Assembly (NCBI GenBank): GCA_039545355.1 | Contig: BCJJ01000021.1 | Coordinates: 434,001-498,000 of the forward strand | Length of the DNA: 64,000 bases | Source: Trichosporon coremiiforme | Lineage: Eukaryota > Basidiomycota > Tremellomycetes > Trichosporonales > Trichosporonaceae | Reading direction: 5' to 3' | Shown here: in pieces, positions 10,701 through 19,157 of the stretch | Layout of the letters: each line of letters starts with the position of its first letter | How positions within the stretch are numbered: the first letter of the stretch is position 1 | Program-made: the position numbers and the translations under genes | Notes under the pieces: model-generated | Told to the model about the DNA's origin: nothing | Databases searched by the model: none | Seen by the model: the letters and a program-made list of their open reading frames with translations, nothing else

Positions 10701-11437
10701 CCCTGTTCGCTAACCCTTCACCCAAGGCCAAGGTCGCCGACTGGTTGGCCCACGATGAGGACGAGAACTCATACGAGGAGTACGACGGTGCTGCGCCGTT
10801 CCCGGACCCAGTACCTCTTGAGCCTAAGGCGCCAAAGTACACAATGTCCATGCCCGTCGCTGTTTCCTCTTTGACTCGTTCTCCCGCCCCCACACAGTCG
10901 CATGCTGCGCATGCGCCCAAGCGCGCGCGCTATGCGACTTCGCCTCGGCATCCCCCTTTCGCGTCATGGCCTCTGGACCCTAATCTGCCCAGCCGGCCGC
11001 CCACGACGCAACAGCGTATGTCATACGCAACCCTTTCTCGCGGGTACTCGCCTTACTACCCTCAAGACCAGCATCTGCTCCCCAAGTCTCTTTCTGCGCA
11101 ACCTAAATTTTTTCCTCCTGAGGCCCCTTACCACCTCACTCGGGAGCAGCTGCGATCTCTGGCAGTAGAGCACCACCCGTGCCCCGTTCGAGCCCCCTAC
11201 ATCAACGGCGTCGCGATCAATCACGGTCGCGTCGACGCGTTGGAGGCAGCAATCGAACACTCGACCAAGAACTTTGCTCATGGATACCCGACCGAAGACG
11301 GTCTGGCCTCAGAGGCTCTTCTCCCCGCTTTAATCTCTGCTATAATCAATGCGGCTGCGGAGCTCGAGCCTTTGAAAGAGGCTCCCGAGCCGGTCGCCAG
11401 ACCCTCGACGCTTGCGTCGTCGGCGGCGGTGGCCTAA
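7751..11437 (+). CDS. Large Pcl/Pho80-type cyclin (1228 aa)
   Basis: Single-exon gene; the ATG at 7751 is the first in frame, although the open frame extends 9 bases upstream from a TTG. Residues about 680-825 form a cyclin-box fold of the Pcl/Pho80 type. Visible signatures are a first helix region near YDVLKRHGIV, then LTMTALYLADMSISD, followed by NLASWSNAFG, then EREALASLGYSVSIP and W..HCKNVYSLF, matching the order in Pcl cyclins. Such cyclins activate Pho85-like CDKs in nutrient, polarity or cell-cycle control. The 680-residue N-terminus is Ser/Thr-rich and disordered. Downstream of the box are acidic stretches and three YDGA..FP.P repeats (about residues 931, 959 and 1010). The protein is much longer than yeast Pcls (about 250-400 aa). 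Which CDK it partners is not visible. Confidence 0.8.
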   Translation: MNQFQMDHRQQSIPMGVDDSYRWSTVTRAPARLPNQHLSRWSGAPNAKDYKRSWGPSSAIGTQHTNAADKLSVGTGMLPGSDRIAKLPSVTSGKSQRLAPPLSVRVLSATHSASLLSSPCTPDVVGESFTPGGLFDDADDEWDGLPITPADQQGDAVATPDSDGWRSASCICSDKSSSGTTFAGMATPDATATSTSEGNAIGWPLHRSVITGQTKHVLSGEATQKLDLASSNGCAVTPEIILGNVGNHHEKVEADEKLQNDLSSVVPAIFCQPTTAPGVDAGDCDPIDEIIIVSTTPSDLEVGAAEIKEGKRIVISEAHASAHDHYDCIGGGNSASPTETFGRGPHHDVNPCHSTGCDQQFHLETCDAVTHRPAACNISSPACDDFPAASTFLPANFFDDDALDTVDSSLTSPVNVQKPVLKNLGPAGISVGPVPSSSTRMQRAVREGLPLPSAWQLDYSSGSADPAPELVNLSPAAAQLFKVLGIATAPSDDESSVCGKGTRSTLASDAVRLASPVSWSSQTSEEYQAPPSLSTIHSYKSVELVDAVVAPPTQPATSSIAVTAVDESLLFTDASFTTGCSDLAAPQPRPIPNYLCSVTAGSDFRHLLGHWLASYVIGRLAHREAVGTGNIAAEWTRQAVHAREIERTQLASKSAAEYTFYTPRPTARAVDRTSGRRADDPYDVLKRHGIVSAAPNMAFVQIVTEFIVRRRIPAETIVAAAWFVDNLPVHDVDGDLGFNLRGALCVSNGEPFAVERRLTMTALYLADMSISDFNYNLASWSNAFGVPKANAVCIEREALASLGYSVSIPIQSWRDHCKNVYSLFTRATFLPGVSTLSLGTMHTMVQTARGAAEDAAEDVETFRRRQKIDLDNDAIASLRRYQSYIDISNMPVQVPLPKCNSVYHTPESDQENVAPPSAQNDEDEDEEDFAPYDGAPSFPVPKFPKQVAAPPGSALPTPPYDGADSFPEPAFESVEEQDNFHKVALFANPSPKAKVADWLAHDEDENSYEEYDGAAPFPDPVPLEPKAPKYTMSMPVAVSSLTRSPAPTQSHAAHAPKRARYATSPRHPPFASWPLDPNLPSRPPTTQQRMSYATLSRGYSPYYPQDQHLLPKSLSAQPKFFPPEAPYHLTREQLRSLAVEHHPCPVRAPYINGVAINHGRVDALEAAIEHSTKNFAHGYPTEDGLASEALLPALISAIINAAAELEPLKEAPEPVARPSTLASSAAVA

Positions 11438-12111
11438 TCCTCGGTCACACTTAATACCTCTTCTCTCCTCAACATTCTCTCTTCTTTTCGTTCTCTTTTT
11501 CTATTCAACAAATTCCCCGCTTTCCGTAAATAAGCTCGTCTTGGAGCTTGCGCCAGCGCGCCCAGTGCTCGTTACAGCGGAGCGCGACCGTGGTCTCTGT
11601 CATTTTCTCCTCATAGACGACAGCAGACCCGCATGCCAATACAGCATCGAAAACCTACCAAAAAAAGTTGATAATAACTCAAACTGAGAAAGGTTCTGGT
11701 TTTTCTCGACCAAAAACAACTTAGCTCTTTTGCGAAAATCATCAAACTTGGGCGGTCCGCGCCCCGGTGTGCATCGGGAGTGCATGGCGCGGTCGTCACT
11801 TGCTATGCATAGTCGTGTGTAGCACCAAGAGCAGCCAAGCATTGCGTATCAGACGGATTGGAGGTCGCGAAAGTGGAGGTGGAAGTAGAGGGAAGGTCAC
11901 CACCATGCACGGGAGCACCTCCATCCGCGGATTGCCTTGCAAGCGACATCTAACTGATGCACCGCTAAGACGCCCCCTGTCTCAACCGGGCCCGAGCGTC
12001 CCAGCCGAGCATTAAGCCCAACTGATAGCCCTGCCCCGGACACGCCGACACCCACTGATAACGTTTCTGACCTTTCTGCGATTCTCACCATGCCTACTTA
12101 CCACTATAACC
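11438..12111. other. Intergenic region after the cyclin gene
   Basis: The first 150 bases are a pyrimidine-rich probable 3' UTR. Bases 11640-11760 are AT-rich with small self-complementary words (around 11690-11720). No gene, tRNA or clear snoRNA boxes could be supported. Confidence 0.5.
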
Positions 12112-12857
12112 ATGCCGCCAACAGCCGCAACAACATCGACAGTGGGACCCAATAACGCAGTGAGGATCCCCTACGACTCCTACCTGCACGGCATCGAGTC
12201 GATTGTCGCCTTCTCCGACTACGAGACCCTCCTGTCCTTCTGAGCGACGTGTTTGGCCCTTAAGACGGTAGCCCACAAGGTGCTGTGCGACGGGGAGCTC
12301 TTCGTCTCGGTTAAGGACCACCCCGGGGTTTTGGAGACTATCGCATACTTGTACCAGCATGGCGCACCCGCTTACCTTCCACCAACGGAGAATCTGATTC
12401 TACGCGCGGATCCGCTATGCGACTGTCTCGTTGTGTCTCACCGAGGAGACGGACGTCACCAAGATCTGTATCCTCAACATTCAGTGAAGCCCATCACTCT
12501 TCGGGTTCCCCATGCGTGGGATGGCGAGGACCACGTTGGGTGCTGTGCAATCTGTCGCCCGCCCTTCTCCAGCCGTCTGTCGAAAGCCTATCCCTGTCCA
12601 TCAATCGGACATTGTCGACGTTATCCAGAAATGACTTTGGCTTCTTTCTCTATGAACTTGAAGAACGCGGTCATCGGCGAAATGTCAATAGCGCTGAATT
12701 GGAACTGCGTCCCCAAAACCCAATCGATGGAGACGAGGCGCTTGCTGAGGAGCTCAAAAGTCAGTATGCCAGTTGCTGCCACCTCAACAGCAGCGAAGTT
12801 CACATCATTTACAGCGAAACAGCGGGGGATTTGCGGCCGTATACTAAGCCATTTTAA
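12112..12857 (+). pseudogene. F-box-like paralogue A, disabled by a nonsense codon and a frame change
   Basis: The ATG at 12112 opens a frame whose product begins with a motif shared by paralogues B and C (IPYDSYLHGIESIVAFSDYETLLSF). It meets TGA at 12241-12243, exactly where the paralogues have Arg (YATLLAFR, YATLLRFR). The same frame then continues ATCLALKTVAHKVLCDGELF and on to YLPPTENLILRADPLCDC, which parallels paralogue B. From about 12545 the homology moves to another frame (LCNLSPALLQPSV, parallel to ICNLASRILLPSV in B) and ends at 12857. The N-terminal motif resembles an F-box (P-hIl-lIL-fs-y-tLL-fR), so a substrate-adaptor ancestry is inferred. Two lesions make a functional product unlikely unless a spliced form exists. 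Confidence 0.65.
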
Positions 12858-13040
12858 CCAGCATCGTATGCATCTCATCGCTGCCAGGCCGCTCTCTTTA
12901 CTCAGTGGTGGTCTGCAGCCCTCAAGACGCTGCCGATACCGCCAATCGCGAAGAGTCGCCTCCTTCGCCGCCACGGCTGAGTCACTACCCCCACCTCCAC
13001 ATCCTTTACCTTCCTCTTCCCACTCAACCTGACCTCAACC

Positions 13041-14242
13041 ATGCCTACAACCGAAGCCCAAGAAGTAGAGCCTAAGAGCTCCCGCCTCCGCCACGCCTCT
13101 TACCCGCACATCCTCGACCTCATCCTCCAGTTCTCCGAGTACGCCACCCTGCTCGCCTTCCGCCGCACAAGCTCTTCCCTCAAGGCCGCCGTCGCAAGGG
13201 AACTCTGCCGCGGCCCGCTGGTCGTGGGCGTCGACGAGCCGAGGGAGTGGGAGGACAGAGACGGCGTCATCGTCTTCCGCACGCGCAGGAGCGTTCTGCC
13301 CTTCCTCTGTGAGGAGGTCTGGGCGTGGGCGCTCGCTCGTACTGATGAGGTGGAAATCGATGGGTGGTGCCTGGGTCCGCCTCGCATTGGCGGTCGTCGC
13401 GGACCGCGCCCTCCGCTTTGGTATCCCGCCGACAACAGATGCTGCGACTGAGCTTCGTGTCGCTCCTATGACTCGGAGGAGGACAACCTCATTCCTGCCT
13501 TTCGTCCTGAAGGTGTGGTGGATGACTCGAACTCCGTCGCTCCTGCTCCCTCCTCGACTCTGACTCCTGCGAAAGCTAACACAAACACGAACGTTCCCGA
13601 GGGTTCCTGCGTCGTTCTCGCAGCCATCAAGCGCGCCCTCAGCCATATCCGATGTGAGGTCCCGCTCAATGCTCTGCACTCTTGGGACCGGCCCATGCCT
13701 ACCTACATCCCTGCAACGAAGACGCTCGTACTGCGCTTGGACTCGATGTGTGATTGCGCGCTCGACGGGAGACCAGACTCGCCTCCCTCTTCAAGCCCAG
13801 ATTACATTCCGTCCTATGGACCCCTACACACCGCTTTCAACGTTTCGGTCTGGATTTCTCCTATCGGCGGCATCGATTTCGACTAAGACGGAAGTGTATC
13901 TGTAATCTTGCCTCGAGGATCTTGCTGCCATCGGTGCGCCGTCTCACAGTCTACGCGCACTCGATACCCTCCAGCGACTTCATAGTCGAGGCAATGGCAG
14001 AGGGACCAGGGACCCGATTCGGAAGAGGATCAGCTCCTGGCGGTACATCTGTTCGCCATCCTGACCTCGAGATCGATCTTCGCCTGTGGATTGTTCGTGA
14101 TAGTGATACGACGCAGGAACGTGTCGAGATCAATACCATCTATCTAGGGGTTCCTCCATGGAGGTTCACTTTCACCCACGATCCCGAAGCAGGAGACCCC
14201 CCCCCCCTCCCGTCGCTGAAGTGCACTTTGCTTAATTCTTAG
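13041..14242 (+). pseudogene. F-box-like paralogue B, interrupted by one TGA and one frame change
   Basis: The ATG at 13041 opens a 136-codon frame containing the family motif SYPHILDLILQFSEYATLL followed by FRRTSSSLKAAVARELC, an F-box-like pattern. TGA at 13449-13451 stops it. The same frame continues past the stop for 144 more codons, including MPTYIPATKTLVLRLDSMCDC, which aligns with paralogue A. Homology then resumes one frame over (NLASRILLPSVRRLTVYAHS) and runs to the stop at 14242. A run of 11 C lies near 14198-14208 in the distal part. The gene could still make a 136-aa truncated F-box-like protein. A degenerate copy is the simplest reading; an unresolved intron is the alternative for the second break. 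Confidence 0.6.
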
Positions 14243-14614
14243 AAATCGCGGCATACCGCCACAGTCTGACCCCCGTTCTTCCTTCCTCAACTTTGAGAAA
14301 TTCACGTCCTTCGCATGCATGAGATGATGCAGAGCGATGAGCTCGGATAAACACCTAAGATACCCGCGATATAGAAGCTGTCGCGCACACTTGACTGCAG
14401 AGGGGCGCACCGAGGCGCAGATTTAGCGCGCCCTGCCTATGGTGACCCTTGACTCGATCGCCTCCGTTAACAAAGGACGACTGACTCACGGGGCATTTGC
14501 TAATACTACCCCTGTTAATCCTCCAAGGGGCTCACCGATTGCTCTTACCACGTAAAGTCAACATTCCGCCTCCCCCTACAACTTTCTCAACGACGGTCAT
14601 CCTCAACGGCAGCC

Positions 14615-15234
14615 ATGGGCTCGCTTCTGTCCACGTCCACGCGTACCTGTTCTCTTCCGGCACCGTCTCGACGGACGGACTCGCCTCCGGCCACACAGGC
14701 GATTGAGCCACCGACAGACACAAGCTCTTGTCGGCTTCATCGGCGAGGAGGCCACCGGTGGCAAAGATCCCCTACTCGTCCTATCCGCACATCATCGAAA
14801 CAGTCCTCGCCTTTTGCGACTACGCAACCCTTCTCCGCTTCCGCATGATGTGTTCTGCTCTGGAGGCTAAAGCGAACCGAGTGCTGTGCGACGGCAAGTT
14901 CAAGGTGGAACTGAGTGGCTCCTTTCGTGACGACCATGACCAACCCGCAACCTCCGAGGGAAGTTCATGCAGCAGTGAGCCGGCGGTCCTGCTACAAAGT
15001 GGACTCGGAGTGTTGCCGTCTCCAAGGGAGAAAGAGCGTACGCTGGCGTTCTCGCTCGGCCAGACGGTGGAAAGCGATGGGGCGTGCTTCTCGCCTGCCG
15101 ACATTCCAGGTCGTCTGGCCACACCCCACCCAGACCTCATCCGCCATCCTTCGCAAGCAAACCTGCGCCGGTCCATGAACGGCATTCCGCCTTCTGCCGA
15201 GGTGAGGATTAGGCAGTTCACAATGACTTACTAA
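14615..15234 (+). pseudogene. F-box-like paralogue C, no in-frame ATG and internal deletion
   Basis: The frame from about 14707 to 15234 encodes the family N-terminal motif IPYSSYPHIIETVLAFCDY, then ATLLRFRMMCSALEAKANRVLCDG. There is no ATG in this frame after the in-frame TGA at 14704-14706. The nearest plausible start, ATG 14615, is in a different frame. The middle block with the P-Y-I/L-P and C-D-C motifs of paralogues A and B is missing, but a distal block (HPDL... EVRIRQFTMTY) resembles the C-terminus of B. It is therefore a shortened, probably dead member of the same tandem array. Confidence 0.55.
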
Positions 15235-15898
15235 GCAACTTGCACATCGGTCAGAGAGGAACGGAGGTTGTAGGTTGAACTACTATGCATGGGTGTGAGC
15301 AGCGGGCAGACTATAGCAGTACAACAGGCGCGGCAGATTTCGAGGGATCAGGCGTCAGAGGCTTGGCTGAACTGTGGAGGAAGGCTGGAAAAGGGGCGCA
15401 GCGACGCCGATCAAACAAACATATCGCCTTCTTCCACCTTCCCCTCCTCGCTCTCCCCTGTCTGTCTTCGTCGACAGCACGCTCATATACTCCATCGCAA
15501 CAGCCGCGTGACCCAACCCCTACCAAGCCAACGCAGATCATCGGCCAAGCCGCCAAGAGGCTCAGTCCCGCGCGAACGCCTACCAACAGCCAGCGGACAC
15601 AGTGCAGCGGCGCTGCCACCGCACAGGAGCACCGCAGCACAGCCATGCCGCGCCGTAGCCACATGTAACATGCACTCACCAGCATGCACAGCACAGCCGG
15701 CACACAGCCAGGATTTCGCCCGTCATCCCCTTGGATGCATGAGTGCAGTTGTAGGTGCCACAGTTCGATTGACCAGCGAGCATGCGGTAGTGGGTAATAG
15801 TGGGTAGTCACTGCAGGCGATATTGTTCCAGCCAGCAGGAACCAAACATTGACGAGGGTGCACTGGGCAACCATAGGCAACTCGACATTATTAAATAA
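15235..15898. other. Intergenic region, no gene seen
   Basis: Overlapping ORFs here on both strands carry no domain, show no family similarity to the F-box-like array and look random. The last 15 bases are AT-rich and lead into the inverted-repeat element. Confidence 0.5.
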
Positions 15899-16236
15899 TA
15901 ATAGGGGTATTCATTTTCATTTTCAATTGCGATTTTGATTTCGTTTTTTCCCGTGCCTGTTTTTTTTTAGGTTTCAGCTCATTAGAAATGATCGCTTGGA
16001 TTTTGTTTTGAATTTTGCTTTCAAGTTTGCCACCCAGCTGGGTGACAGCTGTGCCACGTGGGTAACCTTCAGCTTGTCAAAAACAAAATCACCTACCTCC
16101 TTGAGGTCGTTGGTTTTGATTTTGTTTTTGCCCTCTGTCGACCGTGGGGAAGTGATAGCCACTTGCCTTATGCGGAATTTTTGCATGCAAATCAAAATCA
16201 AAATCAGAATCGCATCAGAAATGAATACCCCTATTA
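15899..16236. mobile_element. 338-bp MITE-like element with 18-bp perfect terminal inverted repeats
   Basis: The left end TAATAGGGGTATTCATTT at 15899-15916 is the exact reverse complement of 16219-16236. Beyond the perfect arms the similarity continues imperfectly (GCGATTTTGATTT-type words on both arms). The interior is AT-rich relative to its surroundings and has an inner inverted pair (CAAAAACAAAATC near 16078 against GATTTTGTTTTTG near 16118). It has no transposase ORF, so it would be non-autonomous. A target-site duplication could not be fixed: both flanks are A/T-rich (TTAAATAA on the left, AACTTTC on the right). Size, arms and lack of coding capacity fit a miniature inverted-repeat element; a non-mobile palindrome is possible. 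Confidence 0.6.
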
Positions 16237-16298
16237 AACTTTCTGATATGTTACAACGGGAACAACCGTGGGGAAGCGGGAAGACGCGGGGTGACCGT

Positions 16299-16450
16299 GG
16301 CAGCCGTGGGAATTTTGACGTTCTGAGGTATGGTTCAAAACGAGGACTGTGGAAAACTTATTTCAGAGATTACCGTGGGAAATTAGTTCAGTCTCCCACG
16401 GTCATTGCTTTGGAACTTTGCTGGACGGTCTTAAATTCCCACGGTTGCCC
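16299..16450. repeat. Nested palindromic patch built on the word CCGTGGGA
   Basis: GGCAGCCGTGGGAATTT at 16299-16315 pairs with AAATTCCCACGGTTGCC at 16433-16449 with one mismatch. Inside, ACCGTGGGA at 16372-16380 pairs with TCCCACGGT at 16394-16402. A related word, ACCGTGGGGAAG, occurs both inside the MITE-like element (about 16141) and just after it (about 16265). The transcript would fold into a branched hairpin. The function is unknown. Confidence 0.5.
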
Positions 16451-16455
16451 GATAC

Positions 16456-16907
16456 ACCGCATGCTTGCATCGTACACAGCGCACGCAGCGCGTGCAGCGC
16501 AGGACGGAACATGGAACGCAACAGCCTGAAACCAGACAAGCCGAAGCCGCTGCATCACGATAGGCATTCTTCTTCGGACTCTACGATGCTCCGCATAGGG
16601 AAGCCAGTTCAGGACACCGCCGCGGCGATCATTCCGCAAACGCCAGGGGATGTCCCGTGCACGCCGCAAGCCGCAAACAACTTAGTCCTTCCTACGCGTC
16701 TGTGCTCCATGCACGCGTTCCATGATGTGAGAGGGAACCGGTGAACCACGATGTCATTATACTGTCATTGTCCGGGCTACAAGGATGCAAAGAGTACGTC
16801 TATGGCACGGGCGAAGCGTTCGTTGTTCGTCTGTGATGGGGCGAGATGCGGGTCGATCTCATTTTGTTACTCCTGATATGCAAGGAAGAGGAAGAGTCGT
16901 CATAAGT
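16456..16907. other. Intergenic region downstream of the mucin-like gene
   Basis: About 450 bases between the palindromic patch and the stop codon of the minus-strand membrane protein. It presumably holds that gene's 3' UTR. Nothing else is recognisable. Confidence 0.45.
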
Positions 16908-19157
16908 TTACAATCGGTTGTCGCCGTGCGGGCTAGACGGGTTCGCGACGTGCAGGGGATCCGGGCGCTCCATCGGCGTGTCGATGGATCCCTCGCCGCC
17001 GCTGTAGTCCTGGAACGGGTTGTTGCCGTGCGCGGGCGGCGGCATGTCGTCGCTCGGCGGCGTCTCGAACACGTCGCCCTGAGATGCAGCAGCCACATCA
17101 TACCCCGGGTCGTAGTAGTACCCCTCGCCGCCCTGGTGCAGGCCCTCATACCCGCCCGCGTGGTCGTCCGAGTATGGGTGCTCGCCGGTCGGCTGCGAGA
17201 AGTCTGGGCTCTGCGTGCCCGCAAAGTCGTTGTAGCCCAGCTGCTCCGAGTAGCCCCGGTCAGAGTATGGCTGGTTATCGCTGTACGGCTGCGCGTCCTG
17301 GTACGGCGCGTTGTCAGAGTACGGCTGCGCGTCATGGTACGCTCCGTACGCGCCCGCGCCGGCGGCGCCGGCAGCAGCGCCACCAGCTCCAGCCGCGGCA
17401 GCAGTCGTGAACGGGTCGTAGCCGCCGGCATTGCCGAACGTCGTGCCATACTGGTTGTACTGCGCCATGGTCGGGTGTGACATTGTGCTCGGCGACATGG
17501 TCGACGGGTACGAGTCGGACGGCGGGTGCGACATGTCGCCCTCTTCGTCGAGAGGGTGACGAGCCGCAGCGGCAGAAGCCGCGACAGCCGCAGCAGTGAC
17601 CTCGCGGTCGAGACGCTGGCGGCGCCTTCGGCGGAAGAAGATCGTCGCGAGCGCAGCAATGATGGCCACGACAGCCAGACCAACAACGACGAAGACACCG
17701 GCGACGGCGCCCTTATTGTTGAAGAAGTTTGACGACGAACCAGACGAGCCGCCCTTATTCAGCGCGCCGGTCGGGTTGTGGACATTGACGGTGACGGTGT
17801 ACACCTTGTTGCCAGAGGTATACGTGCTCGTCGACGCCCAAGACGACGCAGTCGTCATGAAGACCTTGCCGTCAGATGTAACAAGCATGCCGATAGCAGA
17901 GGAGGGCGTTGTCTCGACGGCCCCAGTCGACGGGAAGCTAAGCGAGATACCGTTGTCAGTCACGCTAAGCGTCGTGTACGACGCTGACCCTCCACCGGGC
18001 ACAGACACGACAGTAGTCGTCGTAGAGTCCTGCTGCTGCTGCTGCTCCGTTGGCGTCGGGCTTGGGTTGCCGCCGTTGCTCGTCTGCGGTCCCTGCGTCT
18101 CGGTGATGGTGACATCGTCCACACCGCCGCCAGTCACACTGCGATCGGCGTCAGATTCTGCGGATTGACGGGAGAATGAAATTCAGGGTCCAGTGTACTC
18201 ACGTCGAAGTCTGTTGCCCAGGCTGCTGCGATGGCTGCTGGTTACCGCCCTGCGAAGACGACTGCTGATCACCCCTCTGAGTCGATGTCGTCTCTACGAC
18301 AGGAGGCGGCACAAACGTCGTCGACGTCTCCGGCTGGGGGTTCTGCGTAGGAGTCGGAGAAGGGCCGGGGTTCGTGGTCGGGGCCGGGTTCGAGGTGGTG
18401 GGCGGCGCCTCGTTCGAGGTTGGTTGAGGCTGAGTCGTTGGCTCCGGCTGCTTGCTCGTTGTCGGCGGCGGCTGCGTTGTTGGCTCTGGATTTTGGGCTC
18501 GCGTTGTGGACGGTTCGGGTTCCGGTTCAGTGGTAGGTTGCGGTTGTGTTGTGGTATTGGGGGTGGAAGTTGGCGGGTCGGGTCGTAGGGAAGAAGCGGT
18601 GGGTTCGGGTTCCGTAGTGGGCACTGGTCAGGACGTGTATTAGACGCAAGCAGCAGGGCTGGAAATATCCACGAAGGGATATAGGATTGGGGCTCAGTGA
18701 TAGACTTACCGGGCTGCTGAGAAGTAGTGGGCGGAGGCTTCGAAGTGGTGGGATCGGGTTGCTGAGAGGTGGTGTCTGCGGAAGTGGTTGGCTCGGGTTC
18801 AGATGTAGTAGTGGGAGTGGAAGAAGAAGTAGTAGGGGGTGGTGTCGGTGAGGACGTAGTAGGAGGTGAGTCATTAAGAGTAGAGGTAGTGGTGGGTGAA
18901 GGTTCTGGGGACTTAGTGGTAGGGTTCTCACCTCCAGTGGATGAGCTGTCACCTCCGCTACCTCCCGTAGTCGAGCCCTCACCACTCCCACCGCTAGTAG
19001 TACCACCACCACCTTGGCTGGTGCTGTCACCGCCGCCGCCCTGCGAAGTCGAGCCGGTTCCTCCGTTGGAGGTGGAACCGCCGTCGCCGCCGCCCGTGTT
19101 CTGACGGGCGACGAAACGGGGGACGGTGAGAAAGGCGACAGCTTGTTCGGCCGCCAT
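16908..19157 (-). CDS. Mucin-like single-pass membrane protein, possible wall-stress sensor (699 aa)
   Basis: Model: exons 19157-18710, 18623-18203 and 18138-16908. Donors are GTAAGT and GTGAGT; acceptors are CAG. Frames join cleanly, and the alternative acceptor at 18158 would give an immediate stop. Residues about 20-350 form a Gly/Ser/Thr then Thr/Pro/Glu-rich mucin-like ectodomain with TTSxPxPTT-type repeats. A folded segment follows (SASYTTLSVTDNG to VYTVTVNVHNPTG). One membrane helix (VAGVFVVVGLAVVAIIAALA) precedes a basic stop-transfer FFRRRRRQRLDRE. The cytosolic tail of about 220 residues is rich in Tyr/Ser/Asp/Pro with PYSD repeats. The plan resembles Mid2/Wsc-type sensors, but no WSC Cys domain is present. 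The N-terminal signal is weak (AVAFLTV). The surface role is inference. Confidence 0.7.

Noticed and set aside
11640..11760. AT-rich hairpin-like stretch considered as a snoRNA
   Set aside because: Clear C, D, H or ACA boxes with correct spacing were not seen.
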